Below the pieces are notes generated by a model, which made no database searches, had not been told where the DNA came from, and was given only the letters and a program-made list of their open reading frames with translations. This document shows, one piece after another, positions 43,873 through 53,735 of a DNA stretch of 64,000 bases. Position 1 is the first letter of the stretch. Every line of letters starts with the position of its first letter. The DNA lies in assembly GCA_037953745.1 (NCBI GenBank), contig JBAKBP010007469.1, positions 35,681-99,680 of the forward strand, read 5' to 3'. A program made the position numbers and the translations under genes. Source of the stretch: Lithodes maja (Eukaryota; Arthropoda; Malacostraca; Decapoda; Lithodidae).

Positions 43873-44237
43873 TTCTTATAGGCTAGGCCTAGAGTTTTAG
43901 GCAAGAATGTTAAGAGTGGGCGTACCACCAACATTGTTTACACTACGTGTAGTGGCGTCGGACCTTTGCCATCATGTTCCCGTCTATTTTGACTGCCTTT
44001 GGATACAATAATATGTTGTGGTGGGGGGCTTTGACCCCCCTCACCCCCCCATGACATACAGTACTCCCTCGAATTTTGCGAGCATATGGTCGACATTGCA
44101 GGCCGCAAAATTCAAAATCGCAAATTTCAAATAACTAACCTTATGGGATTAATTGAATATGGTCGACATCTCATCATCGAGGGCCTATTTTTTGGTGATT
44201 TTCGTCCTTGTTTGTACACATATTATGACACATACAC

Positions 44238-45368
44238 TTAACCTAACAAGTGCGCATGGGGGTAATTGAAAACGTCCCCCTGTGCTGACGTATTTGAGGT
44301 GTTTCCGTCACTAAAATATTCATTGTACCATTAACCCTTGGTTCCCGGATGACATCATGTACGCCCATAAAAAAGCATGTAACAGGTACCCGGAAGGCCT
44401 CTTATGCACCCACGACGTCACAGCCTGTGAGCTTGCTGTGCGAGGCGTCGGTCCGACGCATGTAAACAACAGCCGGCTGGACCGACGCTCCGCATCTCCG
44501 GCCACAAGAAGGAGAGCGTCGCTTGTTCTTGTGTGCCTGTATGTTGTTGTTCAGTATCGAAAAGTGGTGTAAAGTGGCTGGTTTGGCCATAAAGTTATCT
44601 CCAATGAAATCATCATCACAGCTCACCCAGTTGACTTAGAGAGCTCTACTTAATGCCATTTTACAGGTAAATAACACAGCTACGCTTGGGGATGCGCGGG
44701 AATGCGGTAAGCAGTCTGATTAACGAATATACGGTAGCCTAGCCTAGACGTTTTTCGGCCAAAACACCCGGGTTTCGAGGAATATATATATAATACATAG
44801 CCGGGGCTGGAGGGTTAATAGCATTAATAATTATCCATATGTGCCTATTATGGGTTGATTATAAAGGTATTAACCTGAAACAACAATAAAACGAGTGAAA
44901 ACAGCGTTTGGATGGTCAAAATCGGAGATATAGCCCGCGAGTTGTATAATGTATGGGTGAGGCAAACTGCTTTCCCGCCAATTTCCCCCAAGGCCACTGA
45001 GACACAGTCGATCGATACTCTCTCTCTCTCTCTCTCTCTCTCTTGCACTCGCTTGCCATCAGTGATGACAACACCCTGCTTGCAACTCGCTAATGTTAGC
45101 ACGAAAATATACCTCAGAATAAGGGAATAATAGGGAAAATAGGTGATAACTGAAGGAGAGGAGGAAAGTGGGGAAGGAGGGGAGGTAGAGGACTGAGATT
45201 TTGCATGGCCCAGGGGCCAAAAAAAAATAAAAAAATAAAAAAATAAAAATAAAATTTTTTTTTTTTTTTCGATGTCAAAAGTTGATTTTTTATTTTACTT
45301 ACTCTCAAGAGTCTTCCCGCAGTCCGCCGGGGGAACTCTTAAGAGTCTCCCCGCAGCTCCCGGGTTAA
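44238..45368. mobile_element. TTAA-bounded MITE, copy b, filled
   Basis: The same element as 39421-40044 (TTAACCTAACAAGTGCGCAT ... CTCCCGGGTTAA), here inside the Tigger-like element and itself holding a piggyBac-type MITE at 44331-44818. Contains a longer CT microsatellite (about 45018-45042) than copy a. Confidence 0.85.
44331..44818. mobile_element. piggyBac-type MITE at a duplicated TTAA
   Basis: Left TTAACCCTTGGTTCCCGG, right CCGGGGCTGGAGGGTTAA, 484 bp plus the extra TTAA. The ends match those of the protein-coding relative at 45774-48118. Copy a shows the empty site with one TTAA, so the insertion and target duplication are directly demonstrated. Confidence 0.9.
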
Positions 45369-45773
45369 TTATACATCCTACAATAAAGAAAAACACAGAA
45401 ATGCACAGGTAACACTTCAATTTTGCCCAAGGAAGTCGATTATGCGAGAGCGTGGGAGAATCTATAAACAGTAAACAATGGGCCGCAGGGCGGCCCGACA
45501 TCACGACCCTCATACCCCTCCCCCCCCCCCCCCCCCCCCCCCCGAAAACTAGTGCGGAAACCCCGTATCATTGAGCGCCACCCGCAAAACTCAAGTAATA
45601 TCGCACATATCAAGTCCCGCAAAAATGGTCAAATCTTGGGTCCCGTTCGCAAAATCGACATTTCGCAAATTTGAAAGACGCAAAATTCGAGGGACTACTG
45701 TATTGTCATCGGCATATATATTGCCAGCAGGGGGCAAATTACCGAAAAAATTGCCGTCAAAATAGACGCGCAC

Positions 45774-48118
45774 TTAACCCTTCGACCCCGGGTGGTACAC
45801 GTGTGTACCATTTTTTTTTGGCCCGAGGAACCCGGGTGGTACAACACTGTACCATTGCTTGCGTGTGTGCTTTCGAATGGCGCGCGTAAAAATTTCGCTC
45901 CGTGGTCACCAGGCGTCGCTAGGCGACGCCACCAGACAGCATGTACGCCACCAAAACAGTCTCTACCCTGCCGCCAACATGGATACTAGCCCAAAAAGTT
46001 ATTCCCTTGTGTCCGATTCTACGCTCCCTTCGACGCCTGCCCATGTTCGTCGCGCCCTAACGCAAAGGCACGTACAAGATGCGTTGACTCCCGGAGGTAT
46101 TGAGATAGCTTTGAGGAGTTATGAACGTGGTGAAGGCAAAAATAGTGTTGATGACTTGGGTAGTGATAGCTCCGAGTCTTATCAGTCTCACTATAGTGAA
46201 GATTTTGACGATCTAGACGAAATCCATGAAAGATACGCGTTTTTTAGTGGATTTGACCATGACGATGAAAGTGATGATAGTGAGGCTGAGCGGGAGGCTG
46301 AGGTTGACCCGCCATTGTCTTCCTTATCTACCCACGCCACCCAAGTTGCCCCAGGCTCCCGCCATTCTTCCCCACCACCACCAGCACTCCCTAGGGTTGA
46401 GGACCCCCCACTTTCGGCCTATTTACCCACTATTTCCCCCTATTTACCCACTATTTCCCCTGAGAGGAGACATACTACTAGAGAAAAGGGAAAAGGGATG
46501 AAATATGTTAAAAAAGGAGCTACAAGTAGGCGCTCTTTGTTCGAGGCTCCCGCGGCTTCCACCCCTGCCGCTCCCAGCCATACGCCCCCGCAAGTTTCCC
46601 CAGGGTCCACCCCACCTCTCCAGCCTACAACAGAGGTTCCTGATGATGTGTTCGACCTCGCATCCATAGCTGCACCTACAGACACTGAACCAGTGCTGTC
46701 TATGACTCGTCGTAGGCCAAGGAGCCCCGAACCTCTGCATGAAGATGACAGAGCCTTACCTGCCACTCCTTCCCCACCTCGCCGACCTACACGCCGCCCA
46801 CGCATCATTCGTTCCCCGCGAGATTATGAGAGGGGCTTTGAAGATGAAGGGCACCTCACAGATGACTCTGGCCATGATTACCTGGGTCCACCGTCAGGGC
46901 AAGATGACGGCTCTGACGACAACGACGATGACGACGACTTTATGGACATCGACGACCCTCAACCCAGACGCTTTGCCCAGGGCCGTCGTGCTCCTGGCCG
47001 CCCTGGCCGCCGGGCTGGCCGCCGGGCTGGGCCTGGGCGCCGTCGCGCTCCTGGCCGCCCTAGGGTGCGCGCCGCCAAAGTTCGTGGGCGTGCTGCCCCC
47101 GCTCTAGCTCCACAGAGGGCAGTGGCACAACCTGGGCGCCCCGTTCAGGACCGCATGCAGTGTGCACAGTATCTAAATGTGCACAAGCTCGGTTACCTGC
47201 CTCTGGAACGAGATGGAGTCACCATTAGCAGAAGGCGGTGCCATGTCTGCTGGAACAGCCAGGTGAGGCCGAGGAAGCACAAAAAGACCACCATGCAGTG
47301 TGTGGAGTGCCAGGTGTCACTATGTACTATACCGTGCTTTGCTGAATACCACAGCAAGCAGGAGTACTAACTAATAATCATAGTGAAAGTACCAAAGACT
47401 GACAATATGTATGTATATAGGCAACAAGTGGAAATAAAACAATGTACAGGTGTATTGTGATAAAAAAGTCATGTATTATGAAAACATATATAAATAAGTG
47501 AAAAAAGACACAATAAATTGTATATAAAACGTTTACAAAGCATATAACTAAGTGAAAGTGACACATGACATAATATTAGATGGCCAAAGTATAATAAACA
47601 CCTGTGATAACGAATAATCAGTGCCTAATATAACAATAACCTACCTCAATTACTCATAAAAACTACGGTATCGAGTGAAAATGTGAAATATTTGTTACAA
47701 TGATAGCCTAATACACATATTTTATATAATTGGACTCCAAATAACTATAATAACATCACTATCAATACATAAAATCGCCTCCGGGAGGTAAAAGGTTTTG
47801 CGCGACGAGTGGCTAAGAAAACAGTAGGTTAGCCAAGCCGGGGCCTGGGCAAAGGCGACGCATCCGAACGCGGGATGATTTTCACGCATAAAAATCACTC
47901 CACTTCCCGCGCTCACCATTATGCAATCACTTGGGCTAGAGACCTCTACTCAACGGCATTCTACACATGAAGGTTTGTGCTACATTTTTCTGTTTTTTTT
48001 ATAACTTTGTGTAATGTATTTCAGGAGTAACATGTGAATCAACAGGGACCAAAATTCCTGAAAACCCCCGGACACAGAGTACAGTCACGATATTCCCTAG
48101 CCGGGGTTGGAGGGTTAA
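45774..48118 (+). mobile_element. piggyBac-type element encoding a core-less protein
   Basis: Bounded by TTAA (45774-45777 and 48115-48118), with ends CCCTTCGACCCCGGGTGG and CCGGGGTTGGAGGG. It encodes one open frame (45979-47370). The remaining 47371-48100 is non-coding and includes GGGCTAGAGACCTCTACTC, shared with the small MITEs. Two GGGTGGTACA... repeats near the left end (45790 and 45833) may be subterminal binding sites for the transposase; that is inference. Confidence 0.85.
45979..47370 (+). CDS. piggyBac-like protein lacking the catalytic core (N-terminus fused to Cys-rich domain)
   Basis: The start is set at ATG 45979 because its MDTSPKSYSLVSDS matches the start of the relative at 36986; upstream sequence is open but not conserved. 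The product is about 463 residues. Residues 1-330 are acidic and Pro/Ser-rich with basic patches (RRRPRSPEP), residues ~315-325 are a run of Asp (NDDDDDFMDIDD), and ~335-385 is Arg/Ala/Gly-rich. The last 55 residues form a Cys-rich domain of piggyBac type: RRRCHVCW ... MQCVECQVSLC ... PCFAEYH. The ~350-residue DDD core that cuts DNA is missing, yet the frame is continuous across the join. In piggyBac the Cys-rich domain binds the element ends, so this product could bind without cutting. Whether it is expressed is unknown. Confidence 0.75.
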   Translation: MDTSPKSYSLVSDSTLPSTPAHVRRALTQRHVQDALTPGGIEIALRSYERGEGKNSVDDLGSDSSESYQSHYSEDFDDLDEIHERYAFFSGFDHDDESDDSEAEREAEVDPPLSSLSTHATQVAPGSRHSSPPPPALPRVEDPPLSAYLPTISPYLPTISPERRHTTREKGKGMKYVKKGATSRRSLFEAPAASTPAAPSHTPPQVSPGSTPPLQPTTEVPDDVFDLASIAAPTDTEPVLSMTRRRPRSPEPLHEDDRALPATPSPPRRPTRRPRIIRSPRDYERGFEDEGHLTDDSGHDYLGPPSGQDDGSDDNDDDDDFMDIDDPQPRRFAQGRRAPGRPGRRAGRRAGPGRRRAPGRPRVRAAKVRGRAAPALAPQRAVAQPGRPVQDRMQCAQYLNVHKLGYLPLERDGVTISRRRCHVCWNSQVRPRKHKKTTMQCVECQVSLCTIPCFAEYHSKQEY

Positions 48119-48149
48119 CTATGGCGATCGACAAATGTAAACATGACGG

Positions 48150-48385
48150 CGGCGGGGGAGGCGTCGGACCTTTGCAATCATGTTCCCGTCTATTTTGATT
48201 GCCTTTGGATACAATAATATATTGAGGGGGGGGCTTTGCCCCCCATGACATATTGTCACCATCATTATATTGCCAGCAGGGGGCAAATACCCCAAAAATT
48301 TGGCGTCAAAATTGACGCGAAGTTACCGCGGCGATCGCCTTATGTAAACATGACGACCATACGCCCGGTCACTACATCCATCCCG
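48150..48385. repeat. Dispersed GGCGTCGGACC repeat, intact copy
   Basis: GGCGTCGGACCTTTGCAATC, GGATACAATAATATATTGAG, GGGGGGCTTTGCCCCCC, then ATGACATATTGTCACCATCA, TTGCCAGCAGGGGGCAAAT, and GCGATCGCCTTATGTAAACA. Further copies lie at 43945-48150 (interrupted by Tigger and piggyBac), 41070-41340 and 53275-53500 (inverted), with pieces at 43440 and 59860. Probably an old MITE; its ends were not defined. Confidence 0.65.
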
Positions 48386-48414
48386 AGTTTTATTGTTGGT
48401 TGTCATTTCATATC

Positions 48415-49262
48415 TTACAATATCTTACAATATCTTACAGTAGATCCTCTGGAAAAAGGCAAACTAGGCCTGTGTATCCAGCTCAGTGCCAGTACAGTAG
48501 TTGCACTGTTGCGGTCGTTCACGGTGTTGGCGGCGGCGGTAGCAGACGCAACATTTTTAATATTCTGTATTTTTGCTTTGTAATCAAACTTCAAATCTTG
48601 TCTTCCCCATGCTTTATCAAGATTACTTTCAAACTTCCTTACTGATTCGGAATCGACTACATACTGTACTGGGGCAGTGCGTTCCACTCATTTACCACTA
48701 TCACAAAAAGAGTTCTTTGCCTTTTCAAGCCTATTCCTTTCCTTGTAAATTTTCTTAGTGTCCTCTCGTTCTTGTTCCCTCGCGCATCAAAAAGATACCT
48801 TCACACACATCCTCATCATACTTTCCTGACACTATCTTAAAAGTCTCTTATCATATCCCCTCTCTTTCTCCTATATGCCAGTGTCGGAAGTCCCAGTGTC
48901 CTCAACCTCTGCTCATAGTCCGCGTTCTTCAACGTTGGTACCAGCTTGCTAGCTCTCCTCTGCACTTTCTCCACTGCTTCTATATCCTTTACCATATATG
49001 GAGCCCACACCTGGTTCGCATATTCCAGGTGCGACCTAATCAGCGCTTTATAGAGATTCCTGAAGATTTTTCATTCATTGACACGAATGTCCTCCTTATC
49101 AGCCCTACAATTCTATTGGCTTTATTTATCTTTTCCGCTAAATGTTCTGAGAAATTTAACTTATTGTCTATCACTACTCCTATATCTTTTCTGCATTCAC
49201 TTCCTCCATCGCTTCATACATACTGTATCCCACCTTGTCTGTCTTGCTTGTCCCAATCCGCA
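48415..49262 (-). pseudogene. CR1-like LINE, C-terminal half of RT
   Basis: Minus-strand remnant with stops. Fragments include MRIGTSKTDKVGYSMYEAM (near 49250), RADKEDIRVNE-type broken segments, EAVEKVQRRASKLVPTL (near 48960) and WNALPQYVVDSESVRKFESN (48690-48600), the typical end of CR1-type ORF2. It is the downstream half of the element whose upstream half is at 51467-51889; the two are separated by the Tc1-like insertion. It also provides the short 3' tail around 48415-48560, whose end I could not define. Confidence 0.75.
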
Positions 49263-49410
49263 TGTACAGTTGGTCAAGGATGAAAGTACTGTATACAGTT
49301 TTTCGTCTGCTATAGCCACACATGGTTTGTCATGTTGGCAGCCATGACAGCCTTTCCACTAGCCCAAACCGGCGCTCGCCTTAGTTTCATTGCCCTTTGG
49401 ATCACATATT

Positions 49411-49947
49411 GCTCTGTACAGGGGCATAGTGCGCCCTTGTATTGAGTATTGTTCACATGTGTGGGGAGGTTCCTCTCACACCGCTCTCCTAGACAAAGTT
49501 GAAAGGAAGGCCTTTCGTATCATTAACTCCCGTCCACTCACCAACTCTCTGCAATCTCTCTCTCTCCGCCGCAATGTTGCATCTCTCTCGCTATTCTATC
49601 GCTACTATAATAATCAGTGTTCCTCAGAGCTATCCCAGTGCATACCACCTCCTTTACGTAGGGCACGTGGTACCCGTCTTGCAACTCAATCCCACCCCTA
49701 CTCTGTGCAACTCTCCAACCCAAGAGTGAAACGTTACTCTCAAACTTTCTTCTACTCAACATCTGAGCTCTGGAACTCTCTCCCAGAATCAGTCTTTCCC
49801 TCTTCCTATGACTTAAATTGCTTCAAACTCCGTGTGTCCAGGCATTTTGGCTCAAACGTCCCTTGATTTTGGCCCTGTCACTCTTTCAACTATGGGGGAG
49901 GCACTCGCTATAGGCAGTTATGCCTTTTGCCTCCCTCAATCACATAG

Positions 49948-49972
<25 letters not shown>
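49411..49972 (+). pseudogene. 5'-truncated LINE 3' end with poly(A), copy 2
   Basis: Begins inside ORF2 (GCTCTGTACAGGGGCATAGT) and keeps about 150 open codons (GIVRPCIEYCSHVWGGSSH ... LRVSRHFGSNVP), a short 3' UTR and 25 A at 49948-49972. Almost identical to 60838-61392, so both are recent copies. The upstream Met at 49390 belongs to the host sequence and is not part of the LINE. Confidence 0.85.
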
Positions 49973-49978
<6 letters not shown>

Positions 49979-50557
49979 CCAGTCTTGGGGATGAAAGTGA
50001 AATATCAATATTTACCTACTTATTAATTAACAAGTATTATTAGATTCCTCTTTCTACTCATTATTTATTATCAATGTTATAATGTTAAGTGTATATCGTA
50101 ATATCTTTTATAGCCACTCCATATTCGTCTTCTTTAGATACACAAAAATCTAATTCCTAAACGTGGACGTAAGGAAGCCTGTGTGTTCAATAGGGTAATG
50201 ACCCAGCAATTTTACTCATCTTGCAAGCGCCATTGCTTTATGAGTCAGTCCTCGAAGCATAATGAGGCTTTACTTGTGATTTTTATTTATTTATTTATTT
50301 ATTTATTATTATTATTTTTATTTTTATCAGCAGAACACCTGCAAACCAACTGCAACATTGATATCACCATACCCTACATTATTAGCCACATATTACCACG
50401 TGTGAAAATGGACCTGTATTCCACTGAAATATCGTACTGTATATAGGTAGACGTTTTGATTTTCGTTTTCACTCTCGCATTTCTTGTATATCTATCAATA
50501 ACATTAAGTGTTTAATATCTCCGAAGTGATATTCACGTCAAAGATTATAGAGCAATA

Positions 50558-51305
50558 CAGTCAGGACCCCCAATTCGCGAGAATAGGGGTGACAGGAGGC
50601 ATCGCGTATTGTGAATTCGTGTATTGTGGAACTAACTTTAAATGGGAATAATTAGATTGGGTGACATCTCTCAATTATGGCCTATTTTCGACATTTTTGG
50701 CCCTATTTTCGACATTTTTGGCTCTACAGTACAGTCTATATCTTATATATAAGAACAACAATGAATAAGAATATGAAACCTTACCTTAAAATTAGTAGTA
50801 GATAGGCTAGGACTAGGACCGTAGGACTTCACGATTTTCTCCAAATGACCAAATGACCAAATCGTACGAACAATTTACTCTGACAAGCCTATTGCACAGT
50901 TTCCTTCTCCTTTTTTCTTGCGCTCCAACACTTCCACCTTCATTTTATGTGTTATCTTCTTATATTGGCGTGGAATGGCAAAAAAAGTGGCAGGCACTAC
51001 AAACGTTTGGTCACTCCGCACGGCTATGAGCGCTTGAGCGGGACTGTGGGAGGGTAAGCGGGAGGGAAGGCAGGCGTATGCCCGTCTTCTTCTCTTTTCG
51101 GAGCTACTCCTGGGCCTCGCGAAACGTAGACGTGCTCGCGTATCAAGCGGGAATAGCAGATTTGGCCCCTTCTTAGCTCTCGATTCGTGTATTGTGGTAC
51201 CACCTCGCGTAATTAATGTTTAATTAATTAATGTTATTTTCGAGGGGTAACTCGTGTATTAGGGTTTTCGCGCATTGTGGAATCGTGTATTGGGGGTCCT
51301 GACTA
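50558..51305. mobile_element. Tigger-like MITE
   Basis: Ends CAGTCAGGACCCCCAATTCG and ATTGGGGGTCCTGACTA, flanked by TA (50556-50557 and 51306-51307). The subterminal words CGCGTATTGTG and TCGTGTATTGTGG recur inside. No coding frame. Confidence 0.85.
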
Positions 51306-51466
51306 TATTCATATTTCCGTCTGACAACTAAGTCCAGGAACACGTTTTTAAACACCCTGTATAAGGTGGGTGGGCTCTGAGATATGGCTACCAGGGCTGC
51401 CAACATGACAAATTATGTGTGGCTATAGCAGACGAAAAACTGTATACTTTCATCCTTGACCAACTG

Positions 51467-51889
51467 TACTTGATTTTGTTTTGGATGAAAAGGCATTAAC
51501 CAATGTTCAGACCATCCCTTCATTCCCTCCACATCTCTTTGAAGCAAATCCACATCTTCCTTACTCCTCACTCTTCTATACAGCTTGGTGTCATCCTCAT
51601 AAAGGTATACCTCACTTCCATTAGTTATAACTTCAGGCAAGTCGTTGATAAACATAACAAACAGTAGTGGTCCCAACACAGATCCCTCAGGTACCCCACT
51701 TGTAACTTCCCTCCACCCAGAGCCTATTCCATTCACCAGTACCCTCTGTCTCCGATTCTTCAGGAAGGCATCTATCCATTTCACACATTTCTCTCCTATA
51801 CTATAGCTTCTAATTTTCTCTATTAGCCTTTTATGTGGGACCTTATCGAAGGCCTTCATAAAATCACAGTACACTACGCAGGTGCCCAA
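51467..51889 (-). pseudogene. CR1-like LINE, central RT fragment
   Basis: Open minus-strand stretch with the RT core: YCDFMKAFDKVPHKRLIEKI, SGVPEGSVLGPLLFVMFIND, and the catalytic box YEDD where YADD is usual (VYLYEDDTKL). The element continues at 49262 after the Tc1-like insertion and is cut on its upstream side at 51889 by another repeat. The Asp pair is intact, but the element is broken in several places. Confidence 0.78.
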
Positions 51890-52408
51890 CCCCGAAAGGG
51901 GTTGAAATAGGGGAGCTATCCCCCCGCCAAAGGCGGCTTTCTAGGGCCTTTCCTAGCTGATGCTGAGAGGATTGGGTTCTAGTCATGTGGTGATGGGCTG
52001 GTCTATCAGAGTGAGAACTGAGCGATCTCTGCCATACCCATAGCTTACTCTGACTGTTCCTTTAACTTATATATTTTCTAGATCTCAAGTGACGGCGTCT
52101 TTTCCGTGGATTGACCTCCCAATCTACCAAGATTGGAAGCCAAAGCGTCACATTTTTCCCTTGCCCCTCAACTTTCTCTTCATAATTGCTGAGGGGCACA
52201 GGGCCCTGGGTGGGGCTTTGGTTTCCCAGGCATTTCTGCACCCTCCTCAGCTCCCCGCCATGGAGTGGCTTCGGTCACCCAGGCTTTATTATGGTCGGCA
52301 GGGAGGGTTCTGTGGGAGCGCTCGGTTATGACCTTGGAATTGCTCGGGGCCTTGGGGCTGTTCGGCCAGGCAGCTTGGGGAACAACAACAACAACAACAA
52401 CAACTTTG
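51890..52408 (+). mobile_element. Short retroposon ending in a CAA repeat
   Basis: Starts near GTGCCCAACCCCGAAAGGGG, where the LINE frame is interrupted, and ends GGGGCTGTTCGGCCAGGCAG, then CTTGGGGAACAACAACAAC. The last ~45 bp match the 3' end of the LINE at 53736-55280. It could be a SINE using that LINE's tail, or a deleted LINE copy. No domain is recognised in the open stretches. Confidence 0.55.
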
Positions 52409-52422
52409 AGAAGAAATTAGCC

Positions 52423-52599
52423 TAACCTATCCTAGTATTATGGGTGGGGGCTGCCGCCCCCACACCCCCTCAGCCTCGCTGGTTGGGTAAAACTGGTAAC
52501 AATAGAAATCCAGTTGGGGTGGAGTGAGTAATATCCTATCCCAACTGGATTTCTATCGTTACCAGTTTTACCCACCCATAATACTAGGATAGGTTAGGT
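52423..52599. repeat. Foldback with nested arms
   Basis: Outer arms CCTAACCTATCCTAGTATTA (52423 onward) and the complement ending at 52599. Inner arms of about 36 bp: TGGGTAAAACTGGTAACAAT at 52484 pairs with the complement ending near 52574, around a loop GGAGTGAGTAATATCC. The left side carries an extra GGGCTGCCGCCCCCAC block between the arms. Strong hairpin potential; likely a MITE. Confidence 0.75.
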
Positions 52600-52611
52600 A
52601 AGGTTATTTGT

Positions 52612-53265
52612 TTACAGTAATTATTCAAAAATTCTCCTCATAGAAGTTAATTTTCCACACCAAACGATACAATTTTTACGATACAATTTAAAAAATTCTC
52701 CGCATACAGGACAGTTATGTATTTTTACAGTATTTTTGTTTTTTGAGAAACTATAAAAGGTATGTTTTCCATTGTTGAACTGCTTTTTCATACTCTCCCT
52801 ATAGATGGCAATTTCCTAATTTAAAAAATAACTTCTATGGGGGAGAATTTTTGAAAAACTACTGTAAAAATTGAAAATCTTGTCTAGAGAAGGGGGCAGA
52901 GCCCCCTGAACCCATTGTGAATCCCACGGCAATCCTGATTAGCTGTACCTGTTTTCCAAAACTCGCCTTATGCCATATGGACGAGATGGGTTGGGTGTGA
53001 GGGGGATCTGTCAGGTGTGGGGCTCTGCAGATCCCCGTTTTTCTGACCTCTGACCGTTTCGGTGAGGTAAGTCTTAATTGTGTTTTTAAGCTGGCCTTAT
53101 AATTAGGGTTGGGTGTGACGGATCTGCCTTGTGTGTAGGCCAGTCGGCTTTCTGCAGACTCCCATTTTCTTATGTTCTTATAGACAAGCTTTTCAATTTT
53201 TACAGTATTTTCAAAAATTCTCCCCATAGTTAATTTTTAACATCAAACGATAAATTTAAACAAAA
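52612..53265. repeat. AT-rich MITE fragments around a retroposon tail
   Basis: TTCAAAAATTCTCCTCATAG near 52630 recurs inverted near 52840-52870 and directly near 53210. Between them, 53038-53182 is the second copy of the retroposon tail seen at 43738. 52870-53037 shows a GGGGGCAGAGCCCCC palindrome and nothing else recognised. Confidence 0.5.
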
Positions 53266-53274
53266 ATCTCGGGA

Positions 53275-53500
53275 TAGATGTAGATTCGGGGCGTACGGTC
53301 ATCATGTTTACATAGGGCGATCGCCGCGGTTAACTTCGCGTCTATTTTGACGGCGATTTATTCGGTTATTTGCCCTCTGCTGGCAATATATATGATGATG
53401 ACAATATGTCATGGGGGGGGGAGACACACAGCCCCCCTCAACATATTGTATCGAATGGCATTAATAAAAGACGGGAACATGATTGCAGGCGTCCGAAATT
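53275..53500. repeat. Dispersed GGCGTCGGACC repeat, inverted copy
   Basis: The complement of 48150-48385: GGGCGTACGGTCATCATG, GGGCGATCGCCGCGG, TTTGCCCTCTGCTGGCAATA, GACAATATGTCATGGGGG, and GGAACATGATTGCAGGCGTC. Confidence 0.65.
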
Positions 53501-53659
53501 GAAAACAATAAAATAAAAAATAAATGCTTAAAATGCTGTCTGTGGTAACTTCAATTTTTACCATAAATAACATTCTGTTGCTGATTGTACTGTACTGTAC
53601 TTGGGATATATTATTGAAGAATTAATAGTTTTCTTTTTCTTCTTTTTAGGTTGTTGAGG

Positions 53660-53735
53660 ACAGCATCCCGCAACCCTAGCGACCAACCCAGCAAGAAACT
53701 ATGCGCCTCAGCAGCCCACAACCCTAGCGACCAGC
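53660..53735. repeat. Minisatellite left of a LINE (CGCAACCCTAGCGACCA unit)
   Basis: Two units of about 51 bp containing ACAACCCTAGCGACCAGCC and AAGAAACTATGCGCCTCAGC. The same units continue at 55484-55640, on the other side of the LINE. Confidence 0.65.

Larger units (their letters stand above)
44059..45700. mobile_element. Tigger/pogo-like element, non-autonomous, with nested insertion
   Basis: Ends CAGTACTCCCTCGAATTTTG and CAAAATTCGAGGGACTACTG, flanked by TA on both sides (44057-44058 and 45701-45702). The interior outside the nested elements has no transposase frame. It includes a run of 26 C near 45519-45543. The host repeat is cleanly interrupted between ATGACA and TTGTCATC; the uninterrupted form is at about 48243. 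Confidence 0.82.
49267..51466. mobile_element. Tc1/mariner-type element (TA target), nested inside a LINE
   Basis: Inverted ends of about 75 bp (49267-49343 and 51395-51466), starting CAGTTGGTCAAGGATGAAAG and flanked by TA on both sides. The left arm has an extra CTG relative to the right. No transposase frame is present; the interior holds a LINE copy (49411-49972) and a Tigger MITE (50558-51305). The remaining interior (about 49973-50557) is AT-rich, with a TTTA microsatellite near 50280-50320. Confidence 0.8.

Noticed and set aside
45521..45543. Long C run as a meaningful element
   Set aside because: A homopolymer in a degraded Tigger-like element; length is probably unreliable in sequencing.
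50183..50446. Small protein with a hydrophobic stretch (IFIYLFIYLLLLFLF-like)
   Set aside because: The hydrophobic run comes from the TTTA/TTA microsatellite at 50280-50320; no other support for a gene.
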